Positions 25,617 to 33,890 of a stretch of DNA of 64,000 nt are shown one piece after another. The translations under genes and the position numbers were made by a program. The notes beneath the pieces were generated by a model. It was not told the origin of the DNA. It made no database searches and saw only the letters and a list, made by a program, of their open reading frames with translations. The DNA is taken from contig CBDBDS010000011.1 of assembly GCA_965203985.1 (NCBI GenBank), positions 1 to 64,000 on the forward strand. Reading direction: 5' to 3'. The stretch's first letter is position 1, and each line of letters begins with the position of its first letter. The DNA comes from Bin87 sp965203985 (lineage in GTDB: Bacteria > Chloroflexota > Dehalococcoidia > Lucifugimonadales > UBA3495).

Positions 25617-26633
25617 TTAGTAGGTGTGGAACATCTCTTGCAGCGCGTCGCGGTCCTGCGTCACGGTCAAGCCCAGCATCAATAGGATCCGCGCCTTTTG
25701 CGGCATCAGGTTGTCGGACACGATGAAGCCCTGCTCGTCCTTGCGCGGCGTCATCACCACGCGGCCGGCGCTGGAGCGGCTGGCGAGAACCACGGGCATA
25801 CCGTCGACCACGGCGGCCTCAGCGGCCGAGATCACTGCCGGCGGGAAGGTTCCCGCGCCGAAGCCGGCCAGGACGAGGCCGGTGCGTTGCCCGGTTTGAT
25901 CGGCGTGGGCGCGCACGGCGTCGATGAGCATCCCGTCGGCGCCGGCGTAGGCGTGCACGATGTCCACCCGGGGCAGGTCGCTCATGCCGTCCACCCGGAA
26001 GGGCGTATCGGTGGTGTGCTTGCGCACCGGCCGGCGGTAGAAGACCACCCGGTGGTCGGAGTCGGCGTAGCCGAGAAAACCCAGTTCGTTGGGCTTGAAG
26101 GTCTCCACGCGCAGGGTGTTGGCCTTGTACACCTCGCGGGCGCAGTGGATCTCGTTGTTGAGGACGGTGAGCACGCCCATGCCGGCAGACTCCGGCGTGG
26201 CGGCGATGCGCACGGCGTCCAGCAGGTTGAGGTCGGCGTCGGTGCTGATGGACGTGGGCGGACGCATGGCGCCGGTGATGACCACGGGGCGCTGGGTCTT
26301 GACAGTCAGGTGCAGGAAGTATGCGGTCTCCTCCAGGGTGGCCGTGCCGTGGGTGATGACGATGCCGGCGGTGTCGGGCTCGTCGCGGTCGATGGCGTGG
26401 ATGCGCTCGGCCAGGGCGATCCAGTTGGCGGGGCCGATGGCGGTGCTGCCCACGCTCACCATGTCCTCGGCGATGATGTTGAAGTTCTCGCCGATCTCCG
26501 GCACGCGGGCCAGGTTCTGCTCGATGGTCAGGTGGTCGCCGATCTCGGGGTAAAGGGTGTAGTCCATGCGGTCGGGGCCGACGCCGGCGATGCTGCCGCC
26601 GGTGGCGATGATGTGGACGGTGGGATTTGGCAT
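25617..26633 (-). CDS. Type I/II asparaginase-family protein with altered active-site motifs
   Basis: 338 residues, full length for the L-asparaginase family (hydrolysis of asparagine to aspartate and ammonia). Family blocks: HIIATGGSIAG, VITHGTATLEETAYFL, VVITGAMRPPTSIS, and K170 in EVYKAN. Two catalytic positions differ from the consensus: the first nucleophile Thr is S14 (TGGS rather than TGGT), and the Asp of HGTDT is A98. T97 and K170 remain. No signal peptide, so cytoplasmic. caaggagccaccc precedes the ATG. Either a divergent asparaginase or an amidohydrolase with another substrate. Confidence 0.82.
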   Translation of the reverse strand: MPNPTVHIIATGGSIAGVGPDRMDYTLYPEIGDHLTIEQNLARVPEIGENFNIIAEDMVSVGSTAIGPANWIALAERIHAIDRDEPDTAGIVITHGTATLEETAYFLHLTVKTQRPVVITGAMRPPTSISTDADLNLLDAVRIAATPESAGMGVLTVLNNEIHCAREVYKANTLRVETFKPNELGFLGYADSDHRVVFYRRPVRKHTTDTPFRVDGMSDLPRVDIVHAYAGADGMLIDAVRAHADQTGQRTGLVLAGFGAGTFPPAVISAAEAAVVDGMPVVLASRSSAGRVVMTPRKDEQGFIVSDNLMPQKARILLMLGLTVTQDRDALQEMFHTY

Positions 26634-26778
26634 GGGTGGCTCCTTGTCAAGCAGTGGTGATGCAATACATCACACGGGTTGGCGTGGTTCCGGCGGATTA
26701 TAGCAACGGAAGGACCAAGCTAACGGTAAGGTATAATCGGCGGGACTTATCCGCTCCACGACTACCAGGAGACATTAG

Positions 26779-27315
26779 ATGCCCCCCAAGCAGTATGAGA
26801 ATTCGCCCGGCCTGGTCATTGAAGGGACCAAGCGCTACCACGCCATCATCAAGACTGACAAAGGCGACATGACCATTGAGCTGCTGTCCGAAGTCGCTCC
26901 CCGGGCCGTCAACAACTTCGTCTTCCTGGCGCGGGACGGATTCTACGAGGACAACCAGTTCCACCGGGTGATCAACGGGTTCATGATCCAGGGCGGTTGC
27001 CCGCGCGGCGACGGCACCGGCGGACCCGGCTACCGGTTCCGCGACGAGGAGGTGACCCGTTCCTACACTCGGGGCACCCTGGCCATGGCCAACGCCGGCC
27101 CCAACACCAACGGCAGCCAGTGGTTCATCGTCCACGGGGCCAACGCAGGACTGCCGCCCAACTACACGATCTTCGGTATGCTGACCGAGGGCGACGACGT
27201 GCTGGAAGCCCTGGCTACCTCGCCGGTCCGGCAGAGCCGCAGCGGCGAAAACTCGCAGCCCACGGAGCGCCTGGCCATCCACAACATCGAGATCACCGAG
27301 ACCGACCTGGGCTGA
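26779..27315 (+). CDS. Cyclophilin-type peptidyl-prolyl cis-trans isomerase
   Basis: Folding catalyst that rotates X-Pro bonds. 178 residues with the cyclophilin core: MTIELLSEVAPRAVNNFVFLA, FYEDNQFHRVINGFMIQGG (the catalytic Arg is in FHRV), then GTLAMANAGPNTNGSQWFIVHG and YTIFGMLTEGDDVLEAL. No signal peptide, so cytoplasmic. ccaggagacattag precedes the ATG, and TATAAT at 26732-26737 is a likely -10. Divergent from the asparaginase-like gene. Confidence 0.95.
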   Translation: MPPKQYENSPGLVIEGTKRYHAIIKTDKGDMTIELLSEVAPRAVNNFVFLARDGFYEDNQFHRVINGFMIQGGCPRGDGTGGPGYRFRDEEVTRSYTRGTLAMANAGPNTNGSQWFIVHGANAGLPPNYTIFGMLTEGDDVLEALATSPVRQSRSGENSQPTERLAIHNIEITETDLG

Positions 27316-27341
27316 CCGGACGATCATCCGGGAGGGTCAGG

Positions 27342-27366
27342 AGGGGCGGGCGCGGAACCTGCCCCT
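27342..27366 (+). terminator. Terminator-like hairpin after the cyclophilin gene
   Basis: aggggcggg / cctgcccct arms with one mismatch, followed by a pyrimidine-rich tail. Weak call. Confidence 0.4.
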
Positions 27367-27372
27367 CTTCTC

Positions 27373-27514
27373 ATGCGTACCCGCTTTCGTAAATCGTCAG
27401 AAGCAGGATTTTCAGGATTAGAATCGTTCCGGGATGGACATTTCTCAATCCTGTCAAATCAGGAAATCCCGTAAATCCTGCTTCTGACGTTTCCCCGCCG
27501 CAAACTGGGCACGC
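27373..27514. mobile_element. Candidate non-autonomous (MITE-like) element, copy 2
   Basis: 142 bp, inverted relative to the copy at 22750. Outer repeats atgcgtacccgcttt (27373-27387) and aaactgggcacgc (27502-27514), inner pair cgtcagaagcaggatt / aatcctgcttctgacg. The flanks gtaaatcgtcag and tttccccgccgc match the opposite ends of copy 1. No coding capacity. Confidence 0.7.
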
Positions 27515-27539
27515 CCATCCGCTGCCGTCCGGCTGCGTT

Positions 27540-28895
27540 TTACGAGTCGCCGGCGGCCGGAGCCGGGGCAGGTACTGGGACGGCCGCGGCGGGTGCGGTC
27601 GGGATGCGAGGACGCTTGGCAAACAGGAAGCAGATACCGCCCAGGAAGTTGAAGCCTGCCAGCACCAGGAAAGCGATGGTGTAGGAGCCCTGCCAGTCGT
27701 ACATGTAACCGGCGAAGGGGCCGGCCCCCAGCAGCAGAATATTCATGGGGATGGTGCTGATACCCAGGATTTTGCCGAAATTGCCCCGACCGAAGTACTC
27801 GCCCCGAATTGAAGTGGTCAGCGGGTTGCGTCCGCCGAAACCCAGGCCGAAAGCGACCGCGAATGCGTAGAACATCCAGAGGTCGGCGCTGAAGGTCAAC
27901 AGAACCACGGCGCCGGCCTGAATGGTGGTGAAGACGAAAATGCTGATGCGCTTGGGGAACCGGTCGCCCATGTACCCGCCAAGCAGCTGCGCCCACATGG
28001 CGACAAAGGTATAGGTGGTGACCACCGGCGCGATATGTGCCCCGAACCCGGCGTCGTTCAAAAACAGGCCCAGGTGGGTCATAATTGCCAGGATTATCAT
28101 GCTGGTCAGGCCGTGTCCTACGGCGATGAGCCAGAACGCCGCGGTGCGAACCGCTTGCTGGGCCGTCAAGCCCTGCGGCGCGGACGGGCCACGCTGACCG
28201 CCACGCGCGCGGCCGGCTGGCTCGGCATCTCCATCCATCTGCAGGCCCATGTCCTCCGGTTTGTTGCGAATTACCAGGTAGAACGGAATGGCGGAGGCGA
28301 ACACCACTATGGCGACCACCAACGCAGTACCCTGCCATCCGATGGGACTGTTGATGCCCAATCCGATCAGGGGCACCACGATCAGAGCTCCGCCGCGGCT
28401 GATCCAGTTGGCCCAGGCCATGGCGGTTGCCATACGCCGGGAGAACCAGTTGTTGATGGTGGTCATCATGGGCACCCAACTGCCCATGCCCTGTCCAAGT
28501 GCCATCACCATGAAGGCGAAGTAGAAGGTGTAAAGAGGAGAAACCGGCCAGAATCCGGCGCCGATCTGGGAAAAAGCCAGGAAACCGAAGCCCAGGATGA
28601 TGAACCCGATCAACACCATCTTCCGACCGCCCAGCTTGTCGGTGAGATAGCCTTCGATGGGGCCCATCAACCCGCCCTCAATCCGCGTCAAAGCCATGGC
28701 CATGGACAGGGCGCCCCGTTTCCAGCCGAAATGGGCTTCCAGCGCCGGATTCCACAGCGTCATCGCATGGAACATGGGCACCGTGGCGACGGTCATCACG
28801 AAGCCAGTGATGGCGACGATGTACCAGCCGTAGTAGATGTTGGGCCGGCGGAAGCGAGATCGTGGCCCGGCGGACGGTGCGGCGTTACTGCTCAT
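27540..28895 (-). CDS. MFS transporter, oxalate/formate-antiporter-like
   Basis: 451 residues with 12 membrane helices. It opens with YYGWYIVAITGFVMTVATVPMFHAM, typical of the oxalate/formate and monocarboxylate MFS group, then LTDKLGGRKMVLIGF (motif A), and a second half starting TAAFWLIAVGHGLTSMIILAI with GGYMGDRFPKR. Substrate is probably a small carboxylate, inferred from the subgroup. The frame is open far upstream to 29666, but that part is antisense to the alpha/beta hydrolase; the ATG at 28895 is the family start. Confidence 0.85.
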   Translation of the reverse strand: MSSNAAPSAGPRSRFRRPNIYYGWYIVAITGFVMTVATVPMFHAMTLWNPALEAHFGWKRGALSMAMALTRIEGGLMGPIEGYLTDKLGGRKMVLIGFIILGFGFLAFSQIGAGFWPVSPLYTFYFAFMVMALGQGMGSWVPMMTTINNWFSRRMATAMAWANWISRGGALIVVPLIGLGINSPIGWQGTALVVAIVVFASAIPFYLVIRNKPEDMGLQMDGDAEPAGRARGGQRGPSAPQGLTAQQAVRTAAFWLIAVGHGLTSMIILAIMTHLGLFLNDAGFGAHIAPVVTTYTFVAMWAQLLGGYMGDRFPKRISIFVFTTIQAGAVVLLTFSADLWMFYAFAVAFGLGFGGRNPLTTSIRGEYFGRGNFGKILGISTIPMNILLLGAGPFAGYMYDWQGSYTIAFLVLAGFNFLGGICFLFAKRPRIPTAPAAAVPVPAPAPAAGDS

Positions 28896-29129
28896 GGCGG
28901 TTAAGGAAAACGGCGCAAGGCGACGATTGCCGTTGCGCAACGGCCCGCATTCTACGCCTTTTGAAAGTATGCGTACAAGGCATATAGATTGATGACGAAT
29001 ATCACAATATTCTATCCGGCGCCGGCTGTTGCCCGGTATACGGGATTGCCACGGTGGGCCGGCGATGCCAAACTTGGGGCAGATTGAACAACCCACCCAT
29101 CCCATACCGACACTCCGCAGAGGTGCAAC

Positions 29130-29945
29130 GTGAGCAGCGCGCAAATCAACGGAATTGACCTGCACTACCAGAGCTACGGCGAGGGCGAGGCCATCGTGTT
29201 CGCCCACGGCGCCGGCGGCAACCTGTTGAGCTGGTGGCAGCAGATACCCTTCTTCTCCCAGCGGTACCGGTGCGTCACCTTCGACCACCGCGGGTTCGGC
29301 CACTCCTACGACGTGCCCAACGGGCCGGGCGCCAACTCGTTCGTCGACGACCTGCGCGGCCTGCTGGACCACCTGGGGATCGAGTCGGCGCACCTGGTGG
29401 CGCAGTCCATGGGCGGGCGGACGATGCTGGGGTTTGCCGTGGCCTACCCGCACAGGGTCAGGAGCCTGGTTATGGCCGACACCGTGGGCGGGATGAGCGT
29501 GCCGGAGGTAGTGGAGCAGCAGCGCATCTGGGCGGAGCAGCAGGCGTCCAACCCCGCCGCCAACGCAGACATCGGCTACCGCGCCGTGGCTCCCCTGTTC
29601 GTGCAGCGCAACCCCAACCTGGCCAATCTGTACCTGCAGGTGTCGCGCACCAACCCGCCGCGTCACACGCCGCCGGGCGGCATGGCGGCCGGACCCAGTG
29701 CCGACCAGCTGGCGAACCTGAAAGTGCCGACGCTGTTCTTCGTGGGCGAGGACGACCAGATCTCGCCGCCGCAGGTCATCGAGGCCGGCGCGCGGGCCAT
29801 CCCAGGCGCGCGACTACTGCGGGTTCCGGAGGCGGGCCACTCGGTCTACTTCGAGAAGCCCGACATCTTCAACTTTGAGGTGCTGCGGTTCATCGAGGCG
29901 GCGGTGGCGGCGCCGGAGCCGGTTGCGGCCGCAGTGGGTGACTGA
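29130..29945 (+). CDS. Alpha/beta-fold hydrolase
   Basis: 271 residues. Oxyanion-loop HGAGGNLLSW, FDHRGFGHS, nucleophile elbow AQSMGG (S93), acid loop FFVGEDDQIS and catalytic His in VPEAGHSVYFEKP make a complete triad. Similar to lactonases and C-C or ester hydrolases. The start is GTG at 29130 with gcagag upstream. The next gene begins one base after its stop, so it forms an operon with an enoyl-CoA hydratase, suggesting a small catabolic route. Confidence 0.87.
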   Translation: MSSAQINGIDLHYQSYGEGEAIVFAHGAGGNLLSWWQQIPFFSQRYRCVTFDHRGFGHSYDVPNGPGANSFVDDLRGLLDHLGIESAHLVAQSMGGRTMLGFAVAYPHRVRSLVMADTVGGMSVPEVVEQQRIWAEQQASNPAANADIGYRAVAPLFVQRNPNLANLYLQVSRTNPPRHTPPGGMAAGPSADQLANLKVPTLFFVGEDDQISPPQVIEAGARAIPGARLLRVPEAGHSVYFEKPDIFNFEVLRFIEAAVAAPEPVAAAVGD

Positions 29946-29946
29946 T

Positions 29947-30717
29947 ATGCCCTCAGGAGTGTCCGCAGAATACAAGGACGGCATCGCCACGGTGTCTGTC
30001 CAAGGCCGCACCCACCTGAACCTGCTGGGGCCCGATGTGTTCCGGGAATTGCGCGAGCGGGTCGAGGAGTGCGGCGACGACCCGACCGTGCGGGCCATCG
30101 TCCTGCGTGGGGCCGGCGAGCGGGCGTTTTCTGCCGGGGTGGACCTGCGCGAGATGAAAGACCTGACCCCGCTGACGGCGGAGCAGTTCATCCGCAGCCT
30201 GCACCGTGCCGCCCGCATCCTGCTGGACGTGCCGGTACCCGTGGTGGCGGCGATACAGGGGCCATGCCTGGGCGGCTCGCTGGAGCTGGCGCTGGCGGCG
30301 GACATCCGCATCGCTTCGGACGATGCGATCTTTGGATTGCCCGAGGTGCGGGTGGGTCTGCCCTCGGTCATCGAGGCGTCGCTGCTGCCGCCCACGGTGG
30401 GCTTGGGGCGGGCGCGGAAGATGCTGCTCACCGGAGAGATCATCGACGCTGGCGAGGCGCACCGCATCGGCCTGGTTGACGAGGTGGTCGAGCACGATCA
30501 GGTGCACCCACTCGCGATGGATACGGCGCGGGAGTTCCTGGGCATGGCCCGGCCCGTGCTGGCATCGCAGAAAGACATCGTCGCCAAATGGCTGGAACTG
30601 GGCGAGGCGGAGTCGGCAGAGTACACCATCAAGACCTTCGCCCTGGGGTTCGCTACGCCGTACCCCCACGAGGCGATGACGGCATTCCTGGAGAAGCGCG
30701 CGCCGCGATTTGACTGA
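29947..30717 (+). CDS. Enoyl-CoA hydratase/isomerase family protein
   Basis: 256 residues of the crotonase superfamily. CoA-binding and oxyanion elements are visible: AFSAGVDLREMKDL, AAIQGPCLGGSLELALAADIR and the catalytic Glu in FGLPEVRVGLPS, then a C-terminal helical region. Starts ATG at 29947, one base after the hydrolase stop, hence translationally coupled. The reaction is probably hydration or isomerisation of an acyl-CoA; substrate not known. Confidence 0.9.
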   Translation: MPSGVSAEYKDGIATVSVQGRTHLNLLGPDVFRELRERVEECGDDPTVRAIVLRGAGERAFSAGVDLREMKDLTPLTAEQFIRSLHRAARILLDVPVPVVAAIQGPCLGGSLELALAADIRIASDDAIFGLPEVRVGLPSVIEASLLPPTVGLGRARKMLLTGEIIDAGEAHRIGLVDEVVEHDQVHPLAMDTAREFLGMARPVLASQKDIVAKWLELGEAESAEYTIKTFALGFATPYPHEAMTAFLEKRAPRFD

Positions 30718-30724
30718 CAAGATC

Positions 30725-30815
30725 GTCATTGCGAGCGAAGCGCGGCAATCTCGTTGGACTAACGGGCGTTGCTACAAGACCGAGATCGCCACGTCGCTAC
30801 GCTCCTCGCGATGAC
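30725..30815. repeat. REP-like palindromic element, copy C
   Basis: gtcattgcgagcgaagcgcgg to cgctcctcgcgatgac, inverted ends around a variable centre. Sits between the enoyl-CoA hydratase and nitroreductase genes. Confidence 0.75.
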
Positions 30816-30870
30816 AAACCGACAGGTATGAGACCTGCCGCGATGACAAACCCAACAGGTATGAAACCGG
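30807..30870. repeat. Two near-tandem ~32-bp direct repeats
   Basis: cgcgatgacaaacc plus caggtatga plus acc occurs at 30807-30838 and 30839-30870 with small differences. It overlaps the right end of the REP-like element and ends just before the nitroreductase ribosome site. Confidence 0.6.
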
Positions 30871-30883
30871 AGGGGTACACCCA

Positions 30884-31525
30884 ATGACCGAATCCACCGA
30901 ACTGTTTCACATCATGCGCACCACCCGGGCCATGCGGCGGCTCAAGCCGGACCCGGTGCCCGACGAGCTGATACACCGCATCCTGCAAGCCGGGCAGTGG
31001 GCGGCCAACGGCGGAGCCAACCAGCGCTGGCGGTTCCTGGTGGTCAAGGACCGCAGCATCAAGGAGCAGGTGCAGAAGTGGTACCAGAAGGCCTTTGACG
31101 AGGTGGTCGGGCCGCGCTACCGGGGCAGCGAGCCGCCTCCCGGTTCCAGCCCGGGCCGGTACCGCCGGCAGCACGACGCGGTCGAGTACCTGACCGAGCA
31201 CTACCACGAGGCGCCGGTGTGGATCGTGGCCTGCCAGGACGACGGCGCGGAGACGCCGACACGCTCGGCGGGCGCGTCCATATACCCGGCGGTGCAGAAC
31301 ATGCTGCTAGCCGCCCGCGCGTTGGGCCTGGGTTCGACGCTCACCAGCCGGCACCTGCGCCACGAGAAAGAGGTTGAGGAGATACTGGGCCTGCCGCCGG
31401 GGGTGCATTCGTATGCCATCCTGCCCATCGGCTACCCTATGGGCAACTTCGGGCCGGTGCGCCGCGGGCCGCTGTCGGACGTGGTGTACCTGGACAAGTG
31501 GGGGGAGACCTACATCGCAGATTAA
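30884..31525 (+). CDS. Nitroreductase-family FMN-dependent oxidoreductase
   Basis: 213 residues. FMN-binding pattern MRTTRAMRRLKPDPVPDELI at the N terminus, AGQWAANGGANQRWRFLVV, then SAGASIYPAVQNMLLAARALGLGSTL and a C-terminal PIGYP. This family reduces nitro groups, quinones or enones with NAD(P)H. ccggaggggtacaccca precedes the ATG. A MetE-like gene follows in the same direction after a complex palindrome. Confidence 0.9.
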   Translation: MTESTELFHIMRTTRAMRRLKPDPVPDELIHRILQAGQWAANGGANQRWRFLVVKDRSIKEQVQKWYQKAFDEVVGPRYRGSEPPPGSSPGRYRRQHDAVEYLTEHYHEAPVWIVACQDDGAETPTRSAGASIYPAVQNMLLAARALGLGSTLTSRHLRHEKEVEEILGLPPGVHSYAILPIGYPMGNFGPVRRGPLSDVVYLDKWGETYIAD

Positions 31526-31557
31526 ATCGGTTGACGCATTGACGCCTGCGACGGGCC

Positions 31558-31579
31558 GGGGCGAGTGATCATTCGCCCC
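31558..31579. repeat. Short palindrome, family ggggcgaatgatcattcgcccc (copy 1)
   Basis: 22-bp near-perfect palindrome within a larger cruciform (gcctgcg ... cgcaggc flanks). Relatives occur at 33838 and 51465. Confidence 0.6.
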
Positions 31580-31618
31580 TAACAACGCAGGCTCCCGTCG
31601 CATTGGGGGAGGGAACCA

Positions 31619-32731
31619 ATGGCGGACATTTTTCGAGCTGACCACGTGGGGAGCCTGCTGCGCCCGCCGGAGGTGCATGAGGCGCGGGCGGCCTATCAGG
31701 CGGGCGGTCTGAACGCGGACGAGCTGCGGGCGGTCGAGAACCGGGCCATCCTGGAAGCGCTGGAACGGCAGCGAGCCGCCGGCGTATCCGTGTTCACCGA
31801 CGGCGAGTTCCGCCGTACCGGGTTCCAGAACGACCTGATCGAGGCGGTGGACGGCTTTGTCATGCCGGAGCGTCCGGCGGTGGTGCGGGTCTGGCAGGGA
31901 CCGGGCGGCGAGCCGACCGAGCAGGGCACGCGGCAGGTCGTTGGGGCCAAGCTGCGCCAGGTGCGCGGTCTGACCGAGAACCAGCGGGAGTTCCTGCAGG
32001 AACATGCGCCGGGTCCCGTCAAAATGACGCTGCCCAGCCCCAGCCAGTTCCCGGCCATCGCCTACCAGCCCGGGCTCAGCGACCGGTTCTATCCCACCCG
32101 CTCGGACCTGCTGTGGGAGATCGCCGGGTTCATCAAGGCGGAGATTGCCACGCTGCTGGAGGCCGGGGTCGACTACATCCAGATCGACGCGCCGCGCTAC
32201 AGCTACTACGTCGATCCACGCTGGCGGGAGCATCTGCGGGAGCTGGGCGAGGATCCGGACGTGATGTTCGAGGAGGCGGTGAACGCCGACAACTTCTGCC
32301 TGGAAGGGGCGCAGCGGCCGGGCGCCACCATCGCCATGCACATCTGCCGGGGCAACAACCAGAGCAAGTGGTACGCCGAGGGCGGCTACGAGGCCATCGC
32401 GGAGCGGCTGTTCGGATCGCTGGCGGTGGACCGGTTCCTGCTGGAGTACGACACGGAGCGGGCCGGCACCTTCGAGCCGCTGCGCTTCATGCCCGATGAC
32501 AAGATGGTGGTGCTGGGCCTGGTCAGCAGCAAGGAGGCGGCGGTGGAGTCGCGGGACTACCTGCTGGAGCGCATCGAGGAGGCCAGCGGATACGTTCCGG
32601 TGGAACGGCTGGCGCTCAGCCCGCAATGCGGGTTCGCATCAACCGCCGCCGGCAACCTGCTCACCGAGGAAGACCAGTGGCGGAAGCTTGAGCTGGTGGC
32701 TGAGGTGGCGGGGGAGGTTTGGGGCAGCTGA
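31619..32731 (+). CDS. MetE C-terminal-like (cobalamin-independent methionine synthase family) protein
   Basis: 370 residues, similar to the catalytic C-terminal half of MetE. It begins FRADHVGSLLRPPEV. The zinc ligands are all present: H-x-C in MHICRGNN (about 241/243), Glu in LLEYDTE and Cys in SPQCGFAS (about 335). YIQIDAPRY is the Asp of the homocysteine site. It lacks the MetE N-terminal half, so it belongs to the short archaeal/Chloroflexi MetE-like group, whose methyl donor may not be folate. gggggaggga precedes the ATG. Confidence 0.85.
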   Translation: MADIFRADHVGSLLRPPEVHEARAAYQAGGLNADELRAVENRAILEALERQRAAGVSVFTDGEFRRTGFQNDLIEAVDGFVMPERPAVVRVWQGPGGEPTEQGTRQVVGAKLRQVRGLTENQREFLQEHAPGPVKMTLPSPSQFPAIAYQPGLSDRFYPTRSDLLWEIAGFIKAEIATLLEAGVDYIQIDAPRYSYYVDPRWREHLRELGEDPDVMFEEAVNADNFCLEGAQRPGATIAMHICRGNNQSKWYAEGGYEAIAERLFGSLAVDRFLLEYDTERAGTFEPLRFMPDDKMVVLGLVSSKEAAVESRDYLLERIEEASGYVPVERLALSPQCGFASTAAGNLLTEEDQWRKLELVAEVAGEVWGS

Positions 32732-32790
32732 ACGCAGTACAATACAAGGGCGAGATCGGTAGGGGAATCTATCCGTCGATTGCAACTCGC

Positions 32791-33339
32791 TCAAATGTTG
32801 AACATCCCTTCGTATGGACTACCGGACGGTATACCTAAACGCTCAACAAGCAGGGTGCAGATTGACGCCTGGTACTGAAGCAATACAGTCCGCTTACCCA
32901 TGTGGAACAATTCAAGAGTAATCCGGCTATCGAACCCGGGATCGATTTTGGGTGCGGTGAGGTGAACTCTGACTCCCATGCGCGCCAGTCTGCTTCTACC
33001 TTCCACCCTACCGGAGAGTAGCCTGCTCAAGTGCACTCTCTCAAAAGTTTCGGTGATTATGAAATCCCCCGGCTGGAGAAGAAATCCGCCAGTCGTCACA
33101 ATGTCGGTTTGCTGGGTGTAGTTCGCCATGTATTGGTGGAAACCCACTTCGCTGAGATCGTTGATCGCGCCGCTATTGGGGTCCCCATCCTCAGGCTCCC
33201 TTTGTGTCCAGATGGATCTACCCAATCTCAGGTCGATCGAAGCAGCTTTGAATTGATCACTGTCGTCTGCCAGAGGCGGGTCAATAATCAGCTCCGCTCT
33301 GGCGATGGCGAGCTTTAGTTCCCCGTCTGACAGAAGCAT
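32791..33339 (-). CDS. dcd: dCTP deaminase (dUTPase-superfamily)
   Basis: 182 residues. Deaminates dCTP to dUTP for thymidylate synthesis; the product or a close relative may also be a bifunctional form. The signature RVEGRSRLARMGVRVHLTAPKIDPGF matches the Dcd trimer active site, and E143 in ITLELFH corresponds to the general-base Glu. The start MLLSDGELKLAI follows the family. agagggtgaagccaa precedes the ATG. A 102-residue unknown gene lies 49 bases upstream and may be cotranscribed. The sequence is somewhat diverged from proteobacterial Dcd. Confidence 0.85.
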   Translation of the reverse strand: MLLSDGELKLAIARAELIIDPPLADDSDQFKAASIDLRLGRSIWTQREPEDGDPNSGAINDLSEVGFHQYMANYTQQTDIVTTGGFLLQPGDFIITETFERVHLSRLLSGRVEGRSRLARMGVRVHLTAPKIDPGFDSRITLELFHMGKRTVLLQYQASICTLLVERLGIPSGSPYEGMFNI

Positions 33340-33388
33340 TTGGCTTCACCCTCTGATGACAGCGACAAGACGTGTTGGCTAGTTTGGT

Positions 33389-33697
33389 TTATGCCACCAG
33401 AATCTGTTGTACGGCTTCTTCCGGCACGCGCCAAGTCGGTCTACCCTCATTGGCTGTGGGTAGATAGAACACGGCCTTGCCGGATATTTTTCCCGCATAC
33501 TGAGCAGGCACCCAACTGTTGTTTTCGCCGAGGGTATGGGAAGGGACCAAAGCTTCGAACGTGACGCCGTTGATGGTTTTCACGAGCACCACATCGTGCA
33601 TGTGGGGGATTTCTCTGACTTCGCCGGGCTCCAGCTTGATTTTGACGTAGCCGGGACCTTCGTAGGAAGGTCGGACGAACGGTGTTCCGGGTAGCAT
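33389..33697 (-). CDS. Hypothetical protein upstream of dcd
   Basis: 102 residues, not recognised. Beta-rich with YVKIKLEPGEVREIPHMH, VVLVKTINGVTFEALV and AVFYLPTA strands; no membrane segment or catalytic motif. The ATG at 33697 has aggag upstream, and the longer frame to 33814 is unsupported. Forty-nine bases separate it from dcd on the same strand, so a shared transcript is plausible. Confidence 0.5.
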   Translation of the reverse strand: MLPGTPFVRPSYEGPGYVKIKLEPGEVREIPHMHDVVLVKTINGVTFEALVPSHTLGENNSWVPAQYAGKISGKAVFYLPTANEGRPTWRVPEEAVQQILVA

Positions 33698-33837
33698 GGC
33701 GCTGGGTCTCCTAGAGTGATTCACTAGCGGTCTGTCTGCTGAATGCGAGTGGCGGTCATTGTATACACGAAAATTGCTCGAAAAGCAAACATCAGTTCGT
33801 TTTACAGTTCCCATGAAAGCCTGAAGCGGACAGGTAA

Positions 33838-33863
33838 TGGGGGCGGATGATCATCCGCCCCCA
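33838..33863. repeat. Short palindrome, family ggggcgaatgatcattcgcccc (copy 2)
   Basis: A perfect 26-bp palindrome, tggggg-cggatga and its inverse. It lies 27 bases downstream of the DUF1501 stop, so it could end that transcript, though there is no T run. Confidence 0.65.
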
Positions 33864-33890
33864 CGAATACGTCGTGTGTCCCCGGGCCGC

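Noticed and set aside
28896..29666. 257-residue N-terminal extension of the MFS gene
   Set aside because: It is antisense to the alpha/beta hydrolase, and the MFS family start is at 28895.
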